DNA from: Dethiobacter alkaliphilus
GTDB taxonomy: Bacteria > Bacillota > Dethiobacteria > DTU022 > UBA8154
Assembly: GCA_016841605.1 (NCBI GenBank)
Contig: JAENYV010000001.1
Span: forward strand, 231,540-295,539
Reading direction: 5' to 3'
DNA: 64,000 bases
The position numbers were made by a program, and so were the translations under genes. The number at the start of each line of letters is the position of its first letter. Position 1 is the stretch's first letter. Under the pieces are notes generated by a model. It did not search any database. It was given only the letters and a program-made list of their open reading frames with translations, and had not been told where the DNA came from. Shown here one piece after another: positions 51,367 to 60,949 of the stretch.

Positions 51367-52983
51367 ATGAAGAGCGAAACGAAAGGAACGGCAGTAACAA
51401 TAGGGAAAAATGTTGCGGTTATTTTTTTATTATTGTTAAGTATGATATTGGGACTGGTCGGTTGCACAAACCGGCCCAGTGAAAGCGGTGAAATCATATC
51501 CGGTGATGCAGCAGGCAATGAAAATGCTACTGCCGAAGAACCGGTAATTATCAGGCTTGCCGGAGAAGATGTCGGCCTGCCTAATCCCTTTAGACATACG
51601 GCAGGAGGGGCAGGTGTATCAAAGGCAACTCTTTTATATGATACCCTTCTGGAAAAAGACGAGAACCAGGATATTCCGTGGCTTGCTAAACGTTGGGAAA
51701 TGAATGAAGACGGTACCTCATTCACGTTTTTTCTGCATGAAAATGCACTCTGGCATGACGGCGAGCCCCTGACAGCCGAAGATGTGGTTTTTACATTCAA
51801 TTATTATAAAGAGCATCCTCCGGTATCGAACAGCTTAACAGACGGGAAAAAATACATAGTTACCGATACAAAAGCAATAGATGATCATACCGTTGAGATT
51901 ACTTTAAATAGTTACAATAACACCTACCTGTCAAAGATTGGTTCCGTGCTTATTCTTCCGAAGCATATCTGGGAAAATGTTGATGATCCGACGACTTTTG
52001 ACGGCAATGGTGCAACCGTCGGCAGCGGGCCTTACAAAATGGAGATTTATAATCCGGAGCAGGGCGCTTACCGTTTTGTTGCCTTTGAACAATATTACGG
52101 GCTTCAGCCTGCTGTGGCGGCTATTGAGTGGGTGCCTGTGAGCGATGAAGTTTTGGCTTTTGACAATGAAGAAATCGATCTTGTCATGCCCACGGCCGAT
52201 CTGGTTTCACGCTATAAAGAAAGCGATGAATACATTGTGGAAGAAGTGCCTGCTTATCGCAACAGTTACCGCCTGATGATGAATATGGAGACTGTGCCCG
52301 AACTGTGTGCTGTCGATCTAAGGAAAGCAATTGCCTATGCTGTCAACAGACAGGAAATAATAGAGAAAATTGGACGGGGTGTGGGTTTAATCAGCAGTAT
52401 GGGTTATGTTCCTTCCTCCAGCCCGTGGTACAACTCCGACATTGAACAGTACGATTACAACCCTGAGAAGGCAAAGGCCCTGCTCGAAGGAAGGACCTAT
52501 TCCTTTACGCTGCTGACGGATAATTCTGCCAAATCAACTAAAATGGCGGAACTGATCAAAATATCCCTCGACGAGGTTGGTATTGATGTGACTGTTGAAA
52601 GCGTGGAAAGTAAAGCAAGGGATAACGCTCTTAAAACCGGAACATATGAGTTGCTGCTTACCCATGCCGGAGGAATGGGCGGGGACCCTGATTATCTGCG
52701 AGGAATTTACGGAGAAAAATCAACAACTATAAAAGGCTGGTCGAATGAAAGAGTTAATGAGCTTGCGAAGGCACAAGCCATTGAGAGAGATGAGACAAAC
52801 AGAAAAGAAATGCTTTTTGAGCTCCAAAAGATTATTGCAGACGAGGTTCCCATGGTCATGCTCTACAGCACGGTTACCTATTTTGTCTACCGGCCGGAAA
52901 AATATGATGGTTGGATGATGATTCGTTATGATCACAACCAAAGGTGCGACTTTTACAAGTTGTCATATGTTGTAAGGAATTAA
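51367..52983 (+). CDS. Family 5 (NikA/OppA-type) substrate-binding lipoprotein
   Basis: 538 residues from ATG 51367, one base after the ModA-like stop; the longer frame to 51304 lies inside that gene. Lipobox Cys in LGLVGC. SBP family 5 features: LAKRWEMNEDGTSFTFFLHE, HDGEPLTAEDVVFTFNYYK, GSGPYKMEIYNPEQG, LRKAIAYAVNRQEII. Members bind peptides, nickel chelates or opine-type metallophores. It precedes two permeases and a fused ATPase. Confidence 0.85.
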   Translation: MKSETKGTAVTIGKNVAVIFLLLLSMILGLVGCTNRPSESGEIISGDAAGNENATAEEPVIIRLAGEDVGLPNPFRHTAGGAGVSKATLLYDTLLEKDENQDIPWLAKRWEMNEDGTSFTFFLHENALWHDGEPLTAEDVVFTFNYYKEHPPVSNSLTDGKKYIVTDTKAIDDHTVEITLNSYNNTYLSKIGSVLILPKHIWENVDDPTTFDGNGATVGSGPYKMEIYNPEQGAYRFVAFEQYYGLQPAVAAIEWVPVSDEVLAFDNEEIDLVMPTADLVSRYKESDEYIVEEVPAYRNSYRLMMNMETVPELCAVDLRKAIAYAVNRQEIIEKIGRGVGLISSMGYVPSSSPWYNSDIEQYDYNPEKAKALLEGRTYSFTLLTDNSAKSTKMAELIKISLDEVGIDVTVESVESKARDNALKTGTYELLLTHAGGMGGDPDYLRGIYGEKSTTIKGWSNERVNELAKAQAIERDETNRKEMLFELQKIIADEVPMVMLYSTVTYFVYRPEKYDGWMMIRYDHNQRCDFYKLSYVVRN

Positions 52984-52987
52984 ACCC

Positions 52988-53959
52988 ATGAAAAGTTATG
53001 CGAAGAAGCATTATCTTCTCGTGCTTCTTGCTGTCATCACGATAAATTTTTTCTTGCCCAGATTAATGCCGGGCGATCCTTTTCTCTATCTTTCTGTTGA
53101 GGAAGGGGAGGTAGCCGCAGCCTTCAGCGAGGAGCAGATTGCACAGTATAAGGCCTATTACGGTATGGATAAGCCGCTGTACATGCAGTTTTATGATTAT
53201 ATACTAAAGCTTTTGCAAGGTGATCTCGGATACAGCATTTACTATAACACAAGTGTTTTAGAAATGATCCTGCTCCGTATCCCCTGGACTATTTTTATTG
53301 TGCTGTGTGCGTTGTTTTTAAGCAGTTTTTTCGGGACATTATTGGGAGCAATATCCGCCAGGCTTCGAGAGAAGCCGGCGGATAAGTTTATGTATCTTTT
53401 TATGGTTGTATTTTCAGAAATACCCTCTTTTCTTTTAGGTATAGTTTTTCTGTTTGTCTTGGCGGCAAAGCTCAAGTGGTTCCCGCTTTCGGGCGGTATT
53501 ACCATCTTTGCGCCTCATACTTCCATGCTTTCTTACATGGGTGATCTTCTTCATCACGCCGCTCTCCCTATTATTACATTAACGCCGGCAGGACTGGGAA
53601 ATTTTTATATACTGGCACGGAATAGTATGCTTACGGTTCTCTCCAAGGATTACATTAATACAGCAAAAGCAAAAGGGCTTAAAAAATGGCAAATTTTGTA
53701 TAAGCACGCCCTTAGAAACGCTCTGCCTCCGATTATTGCCCGAATTTTTCTGAGTTTGGGAAGCCTGTTCGGTGGAGCGGTCCTCATTGAAAATGTTTTT
53801 GCCTATCCCGGCGTGGGAAAGCTCATGCGTGAGGCAGTGCTCAAACGTGACTATGTGCTGATACAGGGAATCTTTCTCACTGTCGCGGTAACGATGCTGT
53901 TAATGAATTGGTTAGCCGATGTCATTTACAAAAAGTTAGACCCAAGGGTGTTTAGATGA
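52988..53959 (+). CDS. NikB/DppB-type ABC permease
   Basis: 323 residues, six transmembrane segments. Typical N-terminal features FLPRLMPGDPFLY and YGMDKPLYMQFYDYI, and the ATPase-contacting loop KAKGLKKWQILYKHALRNAL. It overlaps the next permease by 4 bp (ATGA). Part of the five-domain importer 51367-56507. Confidence 0.88.
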   Translation: MKSYAKKHYLLVLLAVITINFFLPRLMPGDPFLYLSVEEGEVAAAFSEEQIAQYKAYYGMDKPLYMQFYDYILKLLQGDLGYSIYYNTSVLEMILLRIPWTIFIVLCALFLSSFFGTLLGAISARLREKPADKFMYLFMVVFSEIPSFLLGIVFLFVLAAKLKWFPLSGGITIFAPHTSMLSYMGDLLHHAALPIITLTPAGLGNFYILARNSMLTVLSKDYINTAKAKGLKKWQILYKHALRNALPPIIARIFLSLGSLFGGAVLIENVFAYPGVGKLMREAVLKRDYVLIQGIFLTVAVTMLLMNWLADVIYKKLDPRVFR

Positions 53960-54837
53960 AATATGCAAAACTTCTAAAGTGTATACGGAAAATTCCAGGT
54001 AAGCTACGGAACTTCAATATCTTTTCTGCCTATGGGAAAATCGGATTTGTATTTGTGTTACTTATGGTTTTAACCGGCATTATTTCAGTTCTGTTTATGG
54101 GGGAGGCGCATAAAATTCCTTCCGGAGCCTCACTTGAGGCACCAGGTTTAATTCACCCGTTAGGTACCGATGATCTGGGTATTGACATTCTGGCTCAGAT
54201 TTTGCATGGAGCATTTGTCAGCATACAGGTAGGTTTCTTTTCCGCAATGCTGGCCGGAATCGGCGGAAGCACACTCGGGATTTTGGCGGGCTATTGTGGT
54301 GGATGGACGGACAAGCTTATTATGGGAATATGCGATGTTATGATGGTTATTCCACAGTTGCCTTTAATGATTGTCCTGGGTGCTTTTTTTGGCCCAAGCT
54401 TAAGAAATATTATTTTGGTCATTGTGATTCTGTCATGGAGCAGGCCGGCAAGAATTGCACGGGCCAGGGTGCTTTCCATGCGTCAGGAGGGGTATATCAT
54501 TGCCGCCAAAAGCTATGGAGCAGGCTTTCGGCATCTTGCCGTCAAGCATTTTATACCCGGAATTCTGCCTATTATATTGGTAAGTATCATTCGCCTTATC
54601 AGTAAGGCCATCAGGGCCGAAGCAGGTCTTACTTTTCTGGGCCTTGGCGATCCCACATCCAAAAGCTGGGGAGTAATCTTGAACCGTTCTATCAATTTTT
54701 CAGGAATTTATTATACAGATTACTGGAAATGGTGGGTAATGTCTCCGCTGACTGTTTTGATCCTGCTGGTGCTCTCCATATCATTTATTGCCAGAGATAT
54801 GGAGCTACTTTTTCACAATAAAGGAGATAAACTGTGA
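53956..54837 (+). CDS. NikC/DppC-type ABC permease
   Basis: 293 residues, about six transmembrane segments, with HPLGTDDLGIDILAQILHGA and the cytosolic loop AAKSYGAGFRHLAVKHFIPG. It overlaps both neighbours by 4 bp, giving tight translational coupling with NikB-like and ATPase genes. Confidence 0.88.
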   Translation: MKYAKLLKCIRKIPGKLRNFNIFSAYGKIGFVFVLLMVLTGIISVLFMGEAHKIPSGASLEAPGLIHPLGTDDLGIDILAQILHGAFVSIQVGFFSAMLAGIGGSTLGILAGYCGGWTDKLIMGICDVMMVIPQLPLMIVLGAFFGPSLRNIILVIVILSWSRPARIARARVLSMRQEGYIIAAKSYGAGFRHLAVKHFIPGILPIILVSIIRLISKAIRAEAGLTFLGLGDPTSKSWGVILNRSINFSGIYYTDYWKWWVMSPLTVLILLVLSISFIARDMELLFHNKGDKL

Positions 54838-56507
54838 AATATCCGCTTTTAAAGGTAGAAAAATTAAGTGTTTGTTATAAGAACACAGACGCGTTGGCAG
54901 TACATAATTTAAGCTTTGCTCTCAGAGAAAGAGAAAGTGTGGGTTTAATCGGTGAATCCGGCAGCGGAAAATCTTCTCTAGCTTTAACGATTATGGGCCT
55001 GCTGCGAAGCAGTGCGGAAGTCCACGGCAGCATCAGGCTAAAAAATGTTGAACTGACCTGTTTGCCGGAGCAGGAGTTAGAGAATTATCGTTGGAGTAAA
55101 ATTGCCCTTGTTTTTCAAAACAGCCTGGAAGTGCTCAACCCTGTTATGACCATAGGAGAACAGATAGCCGAGTGTATCAGGAGGCATTTAGGGCTAAATA
55201 ACTTGCAGGCCAAGAAAAAAACCACAGAGCTTCTTCTGATGACAGGGCTTGATCCTTTGTGGGCCAAAGCATATCCTCATCAGCTTTCAGGGGGAATGCG
55301 TCAAAAGGTCCTAATTGCCATGGCGCTTTCCTGTGATCCGGAGGTGCTGCTTGTAGATGAGCCTACTATGGCCCTTGACGCGGCGAACAAAGACGAAATA
55401 ATAAAACTGCTGCTAAGTCTCCAAAAAGAAAAAGGCTTTTCCATGCTGGTCATATCCCATGAATTTCCTGTCATTTCAGCCATGACCTCCCGCCTGCTGG
55501 TTATATATTCCGGAAATGTTGTCGAGGAGGGAAATACCCAAGAAGTTATCAATAATCCAATGCACCCATATACAAGGGGACTTGTCTACGCATCTCCTGC
55601 TGTTAATCCCTATCGTGATATGTGGGGGATTCCCGGGGAAGCAACCATGCCTAGCGAAAATCAATGTTCATTTTTAAACCGGTGCAGCCAGCGGATCGAC
55701 AGATGTGCCTGCGAGCTTCCGGTGCTGCAAACAGTGTGCGAAGACCGGCGTGTAGCCTGCACCCGCGGCGGTATTGTTACATTGCTCAAAGGCAGTTCGC
55801 TCTGTAAATGTTTTCATGTCCGGTTCAGAGAGATTATGGCCTGCTCCTCCTGCGATATTGAGGTTAAAGCAGGAGAAGTAACCGCTCTTATCGGAGAGTC
55901 CGGTTCAGGCAAAACAACCATCGCTAAGATTCTCGCCGGCATTTTACATGCGGACCGGGGAGAGGTTTTTTTCCAGGATAGAAAAGTATCCGGCAACAGT
56001 GAAACATCAAAAAGAGGTGGTGTGCAGATTGTTTTTCAGGATGCTCTCTCCGCAACAAATGAACACTTTTCAATTGAAGAGATTGTGCGGGAACCTCTTG
56101 ATATTATCAAGTGGGGAACAAAGAATGAGCGTTTGAAAATAGTAAAAGAAGCTTTAAAAAATGTCCAGCTCCCCAGTGACGATCTTTTTTTGCGCAGACG
56201 TGCTTACACACTAAGCGGGGGGCAACGCCAGAGAACGGCAATTGCACGTGCTCTTGTGATGACTCCCAAGTTGTTGATTGCAGATGAAATAAGCGCAATG
56301 CTGGACCCGTCTACCGCGGCAAACCTTTTGCGGCTCTTAAAGGGGTTGCAGATTGCACAAGGTTTTACCATGCTGTATATTACACACGATCTTGCCCTTG
56401 CACAAAAAATTTCGGATAAGGTTTACGTAATGAGCAAGGGCAAGATTATTGGACATGGGCCTGTGAGAAATGTTTTCCGAGAGAATCGCTCAATATGTTT
56501 GGGATGA
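54834..56507 (+). CDS. Fused NikD-NikE/OppD-OppF-type ABC ATPase
   Basis: 557 residues, GTG start overlapping the permease stop. Two complete ATPase domains in one chain: Walker A GESGSGKSS and signature LSGGMRQKVLIAMAL with DEPTMALD in the first, a cysteine-rich linker (CSFLNRCSQRIDRCACELP) like the OppD C-terminal motif, then GESGSGKTT and LSGGQRQRTAIARALV in the second. In the second domain Walker B reads LIADEISAMLD. Nik and Opp systems usually encode two separate ATPases, though fusions are known. Confidence 0.88.
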   Translation: MKYPLLKVEKLSVCYKNTDALAVHNLSFALRERESVGLIGESGSGKSSLALTIMGLLRSSAEVHGSIRLKNVELTCLPEQELENYRWSKIALVFQNSLEVLNPVMTIGEQIAECIRRHLGLNNLQAKKKTTELLLMTGLDPLWAKAYPHQLSGGMRQKVLIAMALSCDPEVLLVDEPTMALDAANKDEIIKLLLSLQKEKGFSMLVISHEFPVISAMTSRLLVIYSGNVVEEGNTQEVINNPMHPYTRGLVYASPAVNPYRDMWGIPGEATMPSENQCSFLNRCSQRIDRCACELPVLQTVCEDRRVACTRGGIVTLLKGSSLCKCFHVRFREIMACSSCDIEVKAGEVTALIGESGSGKTTIAKILAGILHADRGEVFFQDRKVSGNSETSKRGGVQIVFQDALSATNEHFSIEEIVREPLDIIKWGTKNERLKIVKEALKNVQLPSDDLFLRRRAYTLSGGQRQRTAIARALVMTPKLLIADEISAMLDPSTAANLLRLLKGLQIAQGFTMLYITHDLALAQKISDKVYVMSKGKIIGHGPVRNVFRENRSICLG

Positions 56508-56600
56508 CTTCAGGAAAAAAGTATTCCCATAGAAGGAAAATAAGTCTTTTTGACCGAATATATAACATCATATTACTCTCAAATTAGGAGGATTAAGGTT

Positions 56601-57446
56601 ATGATTGTAGTCCCACAGGAATCGGTTTCCATCAAACCGGTCGGAGTAGTTGTTTCCGATTTTAAACAAGTAAGCCGGACGTTTGACTATAACAGCGAAA
56701 GTATGTTGTACATGAGGGAAGATTTAACCGATGCGCTCATCGGGGTTGAATATTTCTCCCACCTTCATGTTATCTATCATCACCACCGCCGGGAAGACTG
56801 GTTTAAACTGGTTGGGTGGAAGGAAGAAGAGCCCCCTATTACTCTGCCCTTTGCCAGCGAACCGGCTTGCCAGGGTGTATACTCCAACCGCTCTCCATCC
56901 CGCCCTTCAGCCCTGGGGTCCTGTGTGGTGGAACTGCTCCGCAGAGAGAAGAATTGTCTTTACGTTAAAGGACTGGATGCCATCAACGGTTCTCCTGTTC
57001 TGGATATCAAAATATATATTCCCCACTATGATGCTTTTCCTTTAGCCGAGACCCCATTGAACTGGTGCATGGGTCATGATTTGACAACTTCTTCCCGGCA
57101 TTTCCACTGGGATACGATTAATGTCGGTCTTACTCTGGGGCTCCGGACAGGGGCCAAAGCGTTGCAAATCCTGGAGCTCGACCGGGGGGAAGCGCTTAAG
57201 GCCGAGGTTGTGGGCGGGCATTTCTTTGCCCAGGGGATTGAAGGAGCCACCGGATGCGGTGTCCTGAAAGGCAATATGGTTTTTGTGGAGAACTCGCAAT
57301 CGCCCGGAGAGTGGAAGCTGAAGCTGCTAGGTTCGGAGAGCGAGGTGGAAATTACCCTGAAAGACCGGATCTATTCAGGGGCAGGCGAAGTGCTGGAACT
57401 TGAGGATGGAATATTGTTTGCTTCCGTACAAAAAAATCCAAAATAA
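56601..57446 (+). CDS. TrmO (TsaA)-FmdE fusion protein, divergent copy 4
   Basis: 281 residues from ATG 56601, 10 bp after TAGGAGG; the frame back to 56550 has no ribosome site. The TrmO-like half has EYFSHLHVIYHHHRR, RSPSRPSALG and GSPVLDIKIYIP, less like true TrmO than copies 1-3. The FmdE-like half keeps more of the family pattern: HFHWDTINVGLTLGLRTGA and EGATGCGVLKGNMVF, so the TGC-x(3-4)-KGN signature that copies 1-3 lost is present. It therefore may still bind metal. It sits right after the NikABCDE-type importer and before DUF3343. Confidence 0.75.
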   Translation: MIVVPQESVSIKPVGVVVSDFKQVSRTFDYNSESMLYMREDLTDALIGVEYFSHLHVIYHHHRREDWFKLVGWKEEEPPITLPFASEPACQGVYSNRSPSRPSALGSCVVELLRREKNCLYVKGLDAINGSPVLDIKIYIPHYDAFPLAETPLNWCMGHDLTTSSRHFHWDTINVGLTLGLRTGAKALQILELDRGEALKAEVVGGHFFAQGIEGATGCGVLKGNMVFVENSQSPGEWKLKLLGSESEVEITLKDRIYSGAGEVLELEDGILFASVQKNPK

Positions 57447-57464
57447 TTTCTGTGAGGTCAAAAC

Positions 57465-57725
57465 ATGGAATATTTGGCCATTTTTTCCTCTGTGAATTTG
57501 GTAAATCAGTTAAAAAGTCGGTTTAAAAGGGACGGTCGGTATTTTGATATGATTCGTGCTCCTCATGGCCTTTCACCTGGAGGGTGCGGCTTTGCGCTCC
57601 GCTTTTCAGAGGAGGACCTGCTGTTGATCAAACAAGCGATAGAGGAGCAAAAAATACCTCTTAACGGTATTTACCGGGAGGCAATCAGTGTAAATGGGAG
57701 TAAGAGCTATCTTCCGCTGGAGTGA
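57465..57725 (+). CDS. DUF3343 protein (putative Se/S carrier-like)
   Basis: 86 residues. MEYLAIFSSVNLVNQLKSRF, a basic middle (FKRDGRYFDMIRAPHG) and PGGCGFALRF with one Cys match DUF3343, small proteins often encoded beside cysteine-desulfurase-like enzymes and thought to carry sulfur or selenium. The Cys in GGCGFALRF would be the carrier residue. The enzyme gene follows at 57809. Confidence 0.8.
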   Translation: MEYLAIFSSVNLVNQLKSRFKRDGRYFDMIRAPHGLSPGGCGFALRFSEEDLLLIKQAIEEQKIPLNGIYREAISVNGSKSYLPLE

Positions 57726-57808
57726 ACGGTTTTGCGGCAGCAAGATTAAATACAACGGTAAAAGTCCCGTCGTTTATTTACAAAACGGATAAAGCGTGAG
57801 GATGAAGA

Positions 57809-58942
57809 ATGATCTATCTTGATAATGCCGCGACTTCCTGGCCCAAGCCTCCGGCGGTCGCCCGGGAGATGGCGAGATGCCTTCAGGAATATGGGGCCAA
57901 TCCCGGGAGAAGCGGACATAAGATGGCGGTGAAAGCTGCGGAAAAAATATTCGAGTGCCGGGAGAATTTGGCGGCAATGTTTGGGGCGGAGAATCCTTTG
58001 AGTTTTGTTTTCACTGCCAATGCTACCGGGGCCATTAACCTGGCGCTGAAAGGGTTGCTCCGTCCCGGTGATCATGTGGTCTATTCCAGTATGGAACATA
58101 ATTCGGTGGTCCGTCCGCTGAAAAGGCTGGAGGCTGAAGGAGTGGAACTCTCCCTTGTGCAGGCGGACGAGGAAGGCAAGGTTCATCCGGCGGATCTGGC
58201 AAAAGAGATCCGGAAAAATACCAGGCTTTTGCTGGTAACCCATGCCTCCAATGTGACCGGTACTGTGAACGATGTGAAGGCAATTAGTTGTCTGGCGAAG
58301 GAGCACCGGCTTATTTTCATGGTGGACGCTTCCCAGACCGCCGGAAGTTATCCGGTGGATATCGGAGGATTAAAAGCCGATCTCGTGGCATTCTCCGGAC
58401 ACAAAGGCTTGTTGGGTCCCCAGGGAACAGGCGGACTGTATATCCGGGAAGGGCTGCATCTCGCCACCCTGGTGGAAGGCGGGACAGGAAGCCTGTCGGA
58501 AAACCTTCTCCAACCGGAGTTTATTCCGGACCGCTATGAGAGCGGAACGTTGAATACTCCGGGAATAGCCGGACTTAATGAGGGTCTGAAATATCTTCTG
58601 CAGATCGGCCCGGAACAGATTCATGCCCGGAAGAAACAATTGGAAAAAGAGTTGAGAGAGGGTCTCTCCGACATACCGAAAGTGAGGATATTTGGACAGG
58701 GCGATCCGGGAGTCGGGGTTGTCTCCATCACCCTGGCAGGGAAAGATTGTCAGGAAGTGTGCGGCGAACTGGATGAAAAGTACCATATTGCCGCCAGAGG
58801 CGGACTGCATTGTGCTTATCTGGCCCATAAGACGATTGGAACAAAGCATACCGGAACGGTTCGCTTTAGTCTGGGGACTTTTACGACCCCGCAAGAAATT
58901 GAAGAGACCTTGCAAGCGGTTAAAATAATCAGCCGCTCCTAA
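57809..58942 (+). CDS. Class V aminotransferase, cysteine-desulfurase family
   Basis: 377 residues behind GAGGAT. DNAATSWPKP at the N-terminus, PLP Lys in FSGHKGLLGPQGTGGL and a catalytic-loop Cys in GLHCAYLAHKTIG place it in the EF2568-type cysteine-desulfurase family. Likely supplies sulfur or selenium from cysteine or selenocysteine to the DUF3343 carrier next door. Its position between metal-chelate import genes suggests that the processed molecule or metal centre receives sulfur; inferred. Confidence 0.83.
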   Translation: MIYLDNAATSWPKPPAVAREMARCLQEYGANPGRSGHKMAVKAAEKIFECRENLAAMFGAENPLSFVFTANATGAINLALKGLLRPGDHVVYSSMEHNSVVRPLKRLEAEGVELSLVQADEEGKVHPADLAKEIRKNTRLLLVTHASNVTGTVNDVKAISCLAKEHRLIFMVDASQTAGSYPVDIGGLKADLVAFSGHKGLLGPQGTGGLYIREGLHLATLVEGGTGSLSENLLQPEFIPDRYESGTLNTPGIAGLNEGLKYLLQIGPEQIHARKKQLEKELREGLSDIPKVRIFGQGDPGVGVVSITLAGKDCQEVCGELDEKYHIAARGGLHCAYLAHKTIGTKHTGTVRFSLGTFTTPQEIEETLQAVKIISRS

Positions 58943-59006
58943 AATTTTGCCTTTATGGCAGGAAAAGTTAACATATCGCTTTAATTTATAGCAACGGGAA
59001 AAGGAG

Positions 59007-60098
59007 GTGAGCAGACGCATCAGTGCGGAAAAGTACGTAGAAATAATTAAGGACAGCATTAAGGAATACGGGAGCGATCCCCAAAATGAGGAACAGAAGC
59101 TTGCCCGGAAAAAAATCATGCTGCTTGCTTTGCCTGTTTTAACCTTTCTTTTTTCCTTTCCTGTCGGTAGGTATGGCATAGCTCCGGGGGAATTAATCAC
59201 AATTTTGCTGGCTAAGATACTACCCATTCCCCATACCTGGCCTTCGACACTGGATACAGTGGTATTTCAGGTGAGACTGCCGCGGATTATTGCCGCCATG
59301 CTGGTAGGAGCGGCTCTATCCACGGCTGGAGCGGCCTATCAGGGGATGTTCAAAAATCCGTTGGTGTCGCCCGATATCCTGGGGGCTACGGCAGGGGCGG
59401 CGTTTGGTGCTGCCCTGGGCATATATTTTAATTTTGGGATTGCCGGTATCCAATTGTCATCTTTCGTTTTTGGTTTATTGGCTGTGGGGTTGGCTTACCT
59501 GGTGGGCGGAAGAATTCGCCATGATCCTATGCTGGCGTTAGTATTGGCGGGAATATTGATTGGAACTATCTTTTCTTCTTCCACTTCATTGCTGAAGTTT
59601 ATGGCTGATCCTTATGAAAAACTCCCGGCAATTACCTATTGGCTGTTGGGGAGTCTCTCTTCCATCGCGCCGAAGGATATTTGGTTTATTATCGGTCCTA
59701 TGATCCTGGGGTTTGGGCCTCTCTATTTACTTAGATGGAGATTAAACGTTTTATCTATGGGTGAGGAAGAAGCCAAAGCCCTGGGCCTGGAAACAGGCCG
59801 TTTAAGAATTACGGTGATCCTGTGCTCTACTTTGGTCACAGCCGCAGCGGTTTCCATCAGCGGTATGATCGGCTTTGTGGGACTGGTCATTCCACATCTG
59901 ACCCGCATGATTGTCGGACCTGATTATAAGGCGCTGATACCCGCATCAATATTGCTGGGAAGTGCCTATCTCGTTGTGGTGGATGATCTGGCCAGGGTTC
60001 TCACCACAGTGGAAGTCCCCCTGGGGATATTAACTTCGGTCATTGGGGCGCCGTTTTTTATTTATCTGATTTTGCGCAGTAAAGGAGGATGGCAATGA
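59007..60098 (+). CDS. FecCD/BtuC-type ABC importer permease (importer D)
   Basis: 363 residues in the longest frame. RLPRIIAAMLVGAALSTAGA, FKNPLVSPDILGATAGAAFG and GFVGLVIPHLTRMIVGPDYK show close kinship with importer C. The frame starts at a GTG that is part of the Shine-Dalgarno AAGGAGGTG, so translation may begin nearby at a non-standard codon; the polar N-terminal ~38 residues before the first helix are uncertain. Overlaps the ATPase gene by 4 bp. Confidence 0.85.
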   Translation: MSRRISAEKYVEIIKDSIKEYGSDPQNEEQKLARKKIMLLALPVLTFLFSFPVGRYGIAPGELITILLAKILPIPHTWPSTLDTVVFQVRLPRIIAAMLVGAALSTAGAAYQGMFKNPLVSPDILGATAGAAFGAALGIYFNFGIAGIQLSSFVFGLLAVGLAYLVGGRIRHDPMLALVLAGILIGTIFSSSTSLLKFMADPYEKLPAITYWLLGSLSSIAPKDIWFIIGPMILGFGPLYLLRWRLNVLSMGEEEAKALGLETGRLRITVILCSTLVTAAAVSISGMIGFVGLVIPHLTRMIVGPDYKALIPASILLGSAYLVVVDDLARVLTTVEVPLGILTSVIGAPFFIYLILRSKGGWQ

Positions 60099-60901
60099 AA
60101 TTCCGGGTATGCAACGGAAAATGCGGTTATGGCACGACCACGGTCTTACAGGATGTTACTTTTACGGTGGAATCGGGAGAAGTGCTCTGTTTGTTGGGCC
60201 CGAACGGTACGGGAAAGACCACTTTGTTTAAATCAATTTTAGGATTGCTGAAAATTCAGGCAGGAAGCATTGAACTTGATGGCAAGGATTTGTTGACTTT
60301 ATCCCGGGCTCAGATTGCCCGGATGATCGGTTACATACCGCAGGCCCATAACCCTCCCTTTCCGTTTAAGGTCCTGGATGTAATTCTTATGGGGCGGACG
60401 GCTCACCTGGGAGTATTTGCCTCCCCGGGTAAAGAGGATCTGAAAATTGCCGAGGAAATCCTTGATACTTTGAATATCCGGCATCTACGTAATAAGATTT
60501 ACACGAAAATCAGCGGGGGTGAGAAGCAACTGGTTATGATTGCCCGGGCTCTAACGCAGAAACCGCTGATGTTGGTGATGGACGAACCCACCGCTGCCCT
60601 TGATTTCGGCAATCAGCTGTTGGTTTTAAGCCACATCAGGAGATTGGCGGACAGCGGCCTGGGAATTGTGATGGCCTCGCATTTCCCCGACCATGCCTTT
60701 CTTTATTCTACGAAAGTAATATTGCTGAAGTCCGGCGGGTTATATGCTGTCGGAACGCCGGCGGAAGTGATTACGGAGCAAAATCTTGAGCGTCTGTACG
60801 GCGTCAATGTCAAAATTGTGAATACAGGGGTGCAAAACAGCCGGGATAAAAGTGAAGGGAGGGAAATACAAGTTTGTGTTCCGGTTTTGCACGCATCGTA
60901 A
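60095..60901 (+). CDS. FecE/BtuD-type ABC importer ATPase (importer D)
   Basis: 268 residues from ATG 60095 (ATGA overlap with the permease, 6-7 bp after AAAGGAGG). Walker A GPNGTGKTT, signature ISGGEKQLVMIARALT (first Leu changed to Ile), Walker B LMLVMDEPTAALD, switch MASHFPDHAF. Paralog of importer C. Confidence 0.88.
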   Translation: MKFRVCNGKCGYGTTTVLQDVTFTVESGEVLCLLGPNGTGKTTLFKSILGLLKIQAGSIELDGKDLLTLSRAQIARMIGYIPQAHNPPFPFKVLDVILMGRTAHLGVFASPGKEDLKIAEEILDTLNIRHLRNKIYTKISGGEKQLVMIARALTQKPLMLVMDEPTAALDFGNQLLVLSHIRRLADSGLGIVMASHFPDHAFLYSTKVILLKSGGLYAVGTPAEVITEQNLERLYGVNVKIVNTGVQNSRDKSEGREIQVCVPVLHAS

Positions 60902-60949
60902 AGGCAAAAATACTAAATTGTAATTTATCAAACATAGGAGGAAAATAAG

